From assembly GCA_029557535.1 (NCBI GenBank), contig JAKQII010000355.1, positions 1 to 39,302 on the forward strand: a stretch of DNA of 39,302 bases, given 5' to 3'. The notes below the pieces were generated by a model. It saw only the letters and a list, made by a program, of their open reading frames with translations. It had not been told where the DNA came from and made no database searches. The position numbers and the translations under genes were made by a program. How positions within the stretch are numbered: position 1 is the first letter of the stretch; each line of letters opens with the position of its first letter. This document shows, piece by piece, positions 38,857 through 39,302 of the stretch. Origin of the DNA: Acidobacteriota bacterium. GTDB taxonomy: Bacteria > Acidobacteriota > Blastocatellia > Pyrinomonadales > Pyrinomonadaceae.

Positions 38857-39302
38857 ATGATTGAAACCATGAACTGGCACGGCGTAATGCCGGCGATCAC
38901 GACCTGCTTCGACGAGGAGCTCGAAATTGACCATGATTTCACCGCGAAGCATGTCAAATGGCTTGTTGATAACGGCTGCACGGGGATTGTCTGCAACGGC
39001 AGTCTCGGCGAGGGCGCGGCGCTTTCCTTGGATGAGAAAATCGAGCTTTGGGAGACATGCGTCGCTGCGGTTGGCGATCGGGTCCCGATCGTCGCGGCGA
39101 TTGCCGCGTATTCGACCGCAGACGCAGTCGATCAAGCCTGCGCCGCCCATGAATTCGGCTGCGTGGGCCTGATGGTATTGCCGCCGTACGTCTACCGCGG
39201 TGACTGGCGCGAGATGAAGTTTCACATCGGCGAAGTATTCAGGTCGACGCCCCTGTCGTGCATGCTTTACAACAATCCGATCGCCTACGGAACCGATTTT
39301 CT
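38857..39302 (+). CDS. Dihydrodipicolinate synthase family protein, probable pyrroline-4-hydroxy-2-carboxylate deaminase (5' part)
   Basis: The last gene is cut by the window end after about 148 residues. It has a DapA/NAL-type barrel start: WHGVMPAITTCFDEELEID, GCTGIVCNGSLGEGAALS (the substrate-carboxylate loop), VPIVAAIAAYST, VGLMVLPPYVY, and MLYNNPIAYG with the active-site Tyr. In hydroxyproline operons this family is LhpC, the deaminase that follows the dehydrogenase. ATG at 38857 or 38869 (MNWHGVMP) are both possible; the second fits relatives better. The Schiff-base lysine is beyond the window. Confidence 0.83.
   Translation, partial: MIETMNWHGVMPAITTCFDEELEIDHDFTAKHVKWLVDNGCTGIVCNGSLGEGAALSLDEKIELWETCVAAVGDRVPIVAAIAAYSTADAVDQACAAHEFGCVGLMVLPPYVYRGDWREMKFHIGEVFRSTPLSCMLYNNPIAYGTDF

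Overview
The window looks like a piece of chromosome from an Acidobacteriota bacterium of the class Blastocatellia (Pyrinomonadaceae-like). This rests on gene content and on the style of the intergenic DNA, which is full of degenerate 7-10 bp repeats of the AATCCCAAATCC / ATTCCAAGATTCC type and of REP-like hairpins. It is an inference, not a database result. Base composition is GC-rich throughout except in one AT-rich promoter region near 5.4 kb. No rRNA, tRNA, CRISPR array, complete insertion sequence or prophage was seen.

Layout. 1-5.4 kb: an SOS mutagenesis region on the minus strand with lexA, a four-helix-bundle protein, imuA, imuB and the 5' part of dnaE2 (imuC), separated by repeat-rich DNA. 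5.4-6.7 kb: a toxin-antitoxin-like pair (XRE regulator and DUF6036-type nucleotidyltransferase) behind a promoter with a palindromic operator. 6.7-9.2 kb: a secreted beta-lactamase-fold hydrolase and rarA. 9.4-20.1 kb: a long, mostly plus-strand run of small genes that starts with a DGPF/YciI protein and its ECF42-type sigma factor. It continues with small membrane proteins, a decayed MmcQ/YjbR gene, an AraC regulator, TfoX-N, four VOC proteins, a YdeI-like protein, a SnoaL-YciI fusion, a polysaccharide deacetylase and an SRPBCC protein.

20.1-23.6 kb: poorly characterised genes, including a Panacea/SocA-like antitoxin-domain protein coupled to an unknown 201-residue protein. 23.7-27.0 kb: the most interesting locus, three genes overlapping by 4 nt that encode an unknown 238-residue protein, an ATP-dependent DNA ligase with an extra C-terminal domain, and an archaeo-eukaryotic primase fused to a HAD phosphatase domain. 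It reads like a split, Ku-less relative of LigD. 27.2-28.3 kb: an EVE protein and a lipoprotein gene next to a well-formed integron attC site. 28.5-33 kb: an Asp-box propeller protein coupled to a MoaD-like protein, an SRAP (YedK/HMCES) protein and a UvrD/PcrA helicase carrying an in-frame insertion made of the genome's intergenic repeat. 33.1-34.2 kb: ybaB-recR. 34.3 kb to the end: a PfkB sugar kinase and, divergently, a 4-hydroxyproline catabolism operon (epimerase, three-subunit dehydrogenase, deaminase cut by the window end).

DNA repair is unusually well represented (lexA, imuA/B/C, rarA, ligase/primase, SRAP, UvrD, RecR). Many adjacent genes overlap by 1-8 nt, implying operons with coupled translation. 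GTG and TTG starts are common, and several starts have weak or no Shine-Dalgarno sequence.
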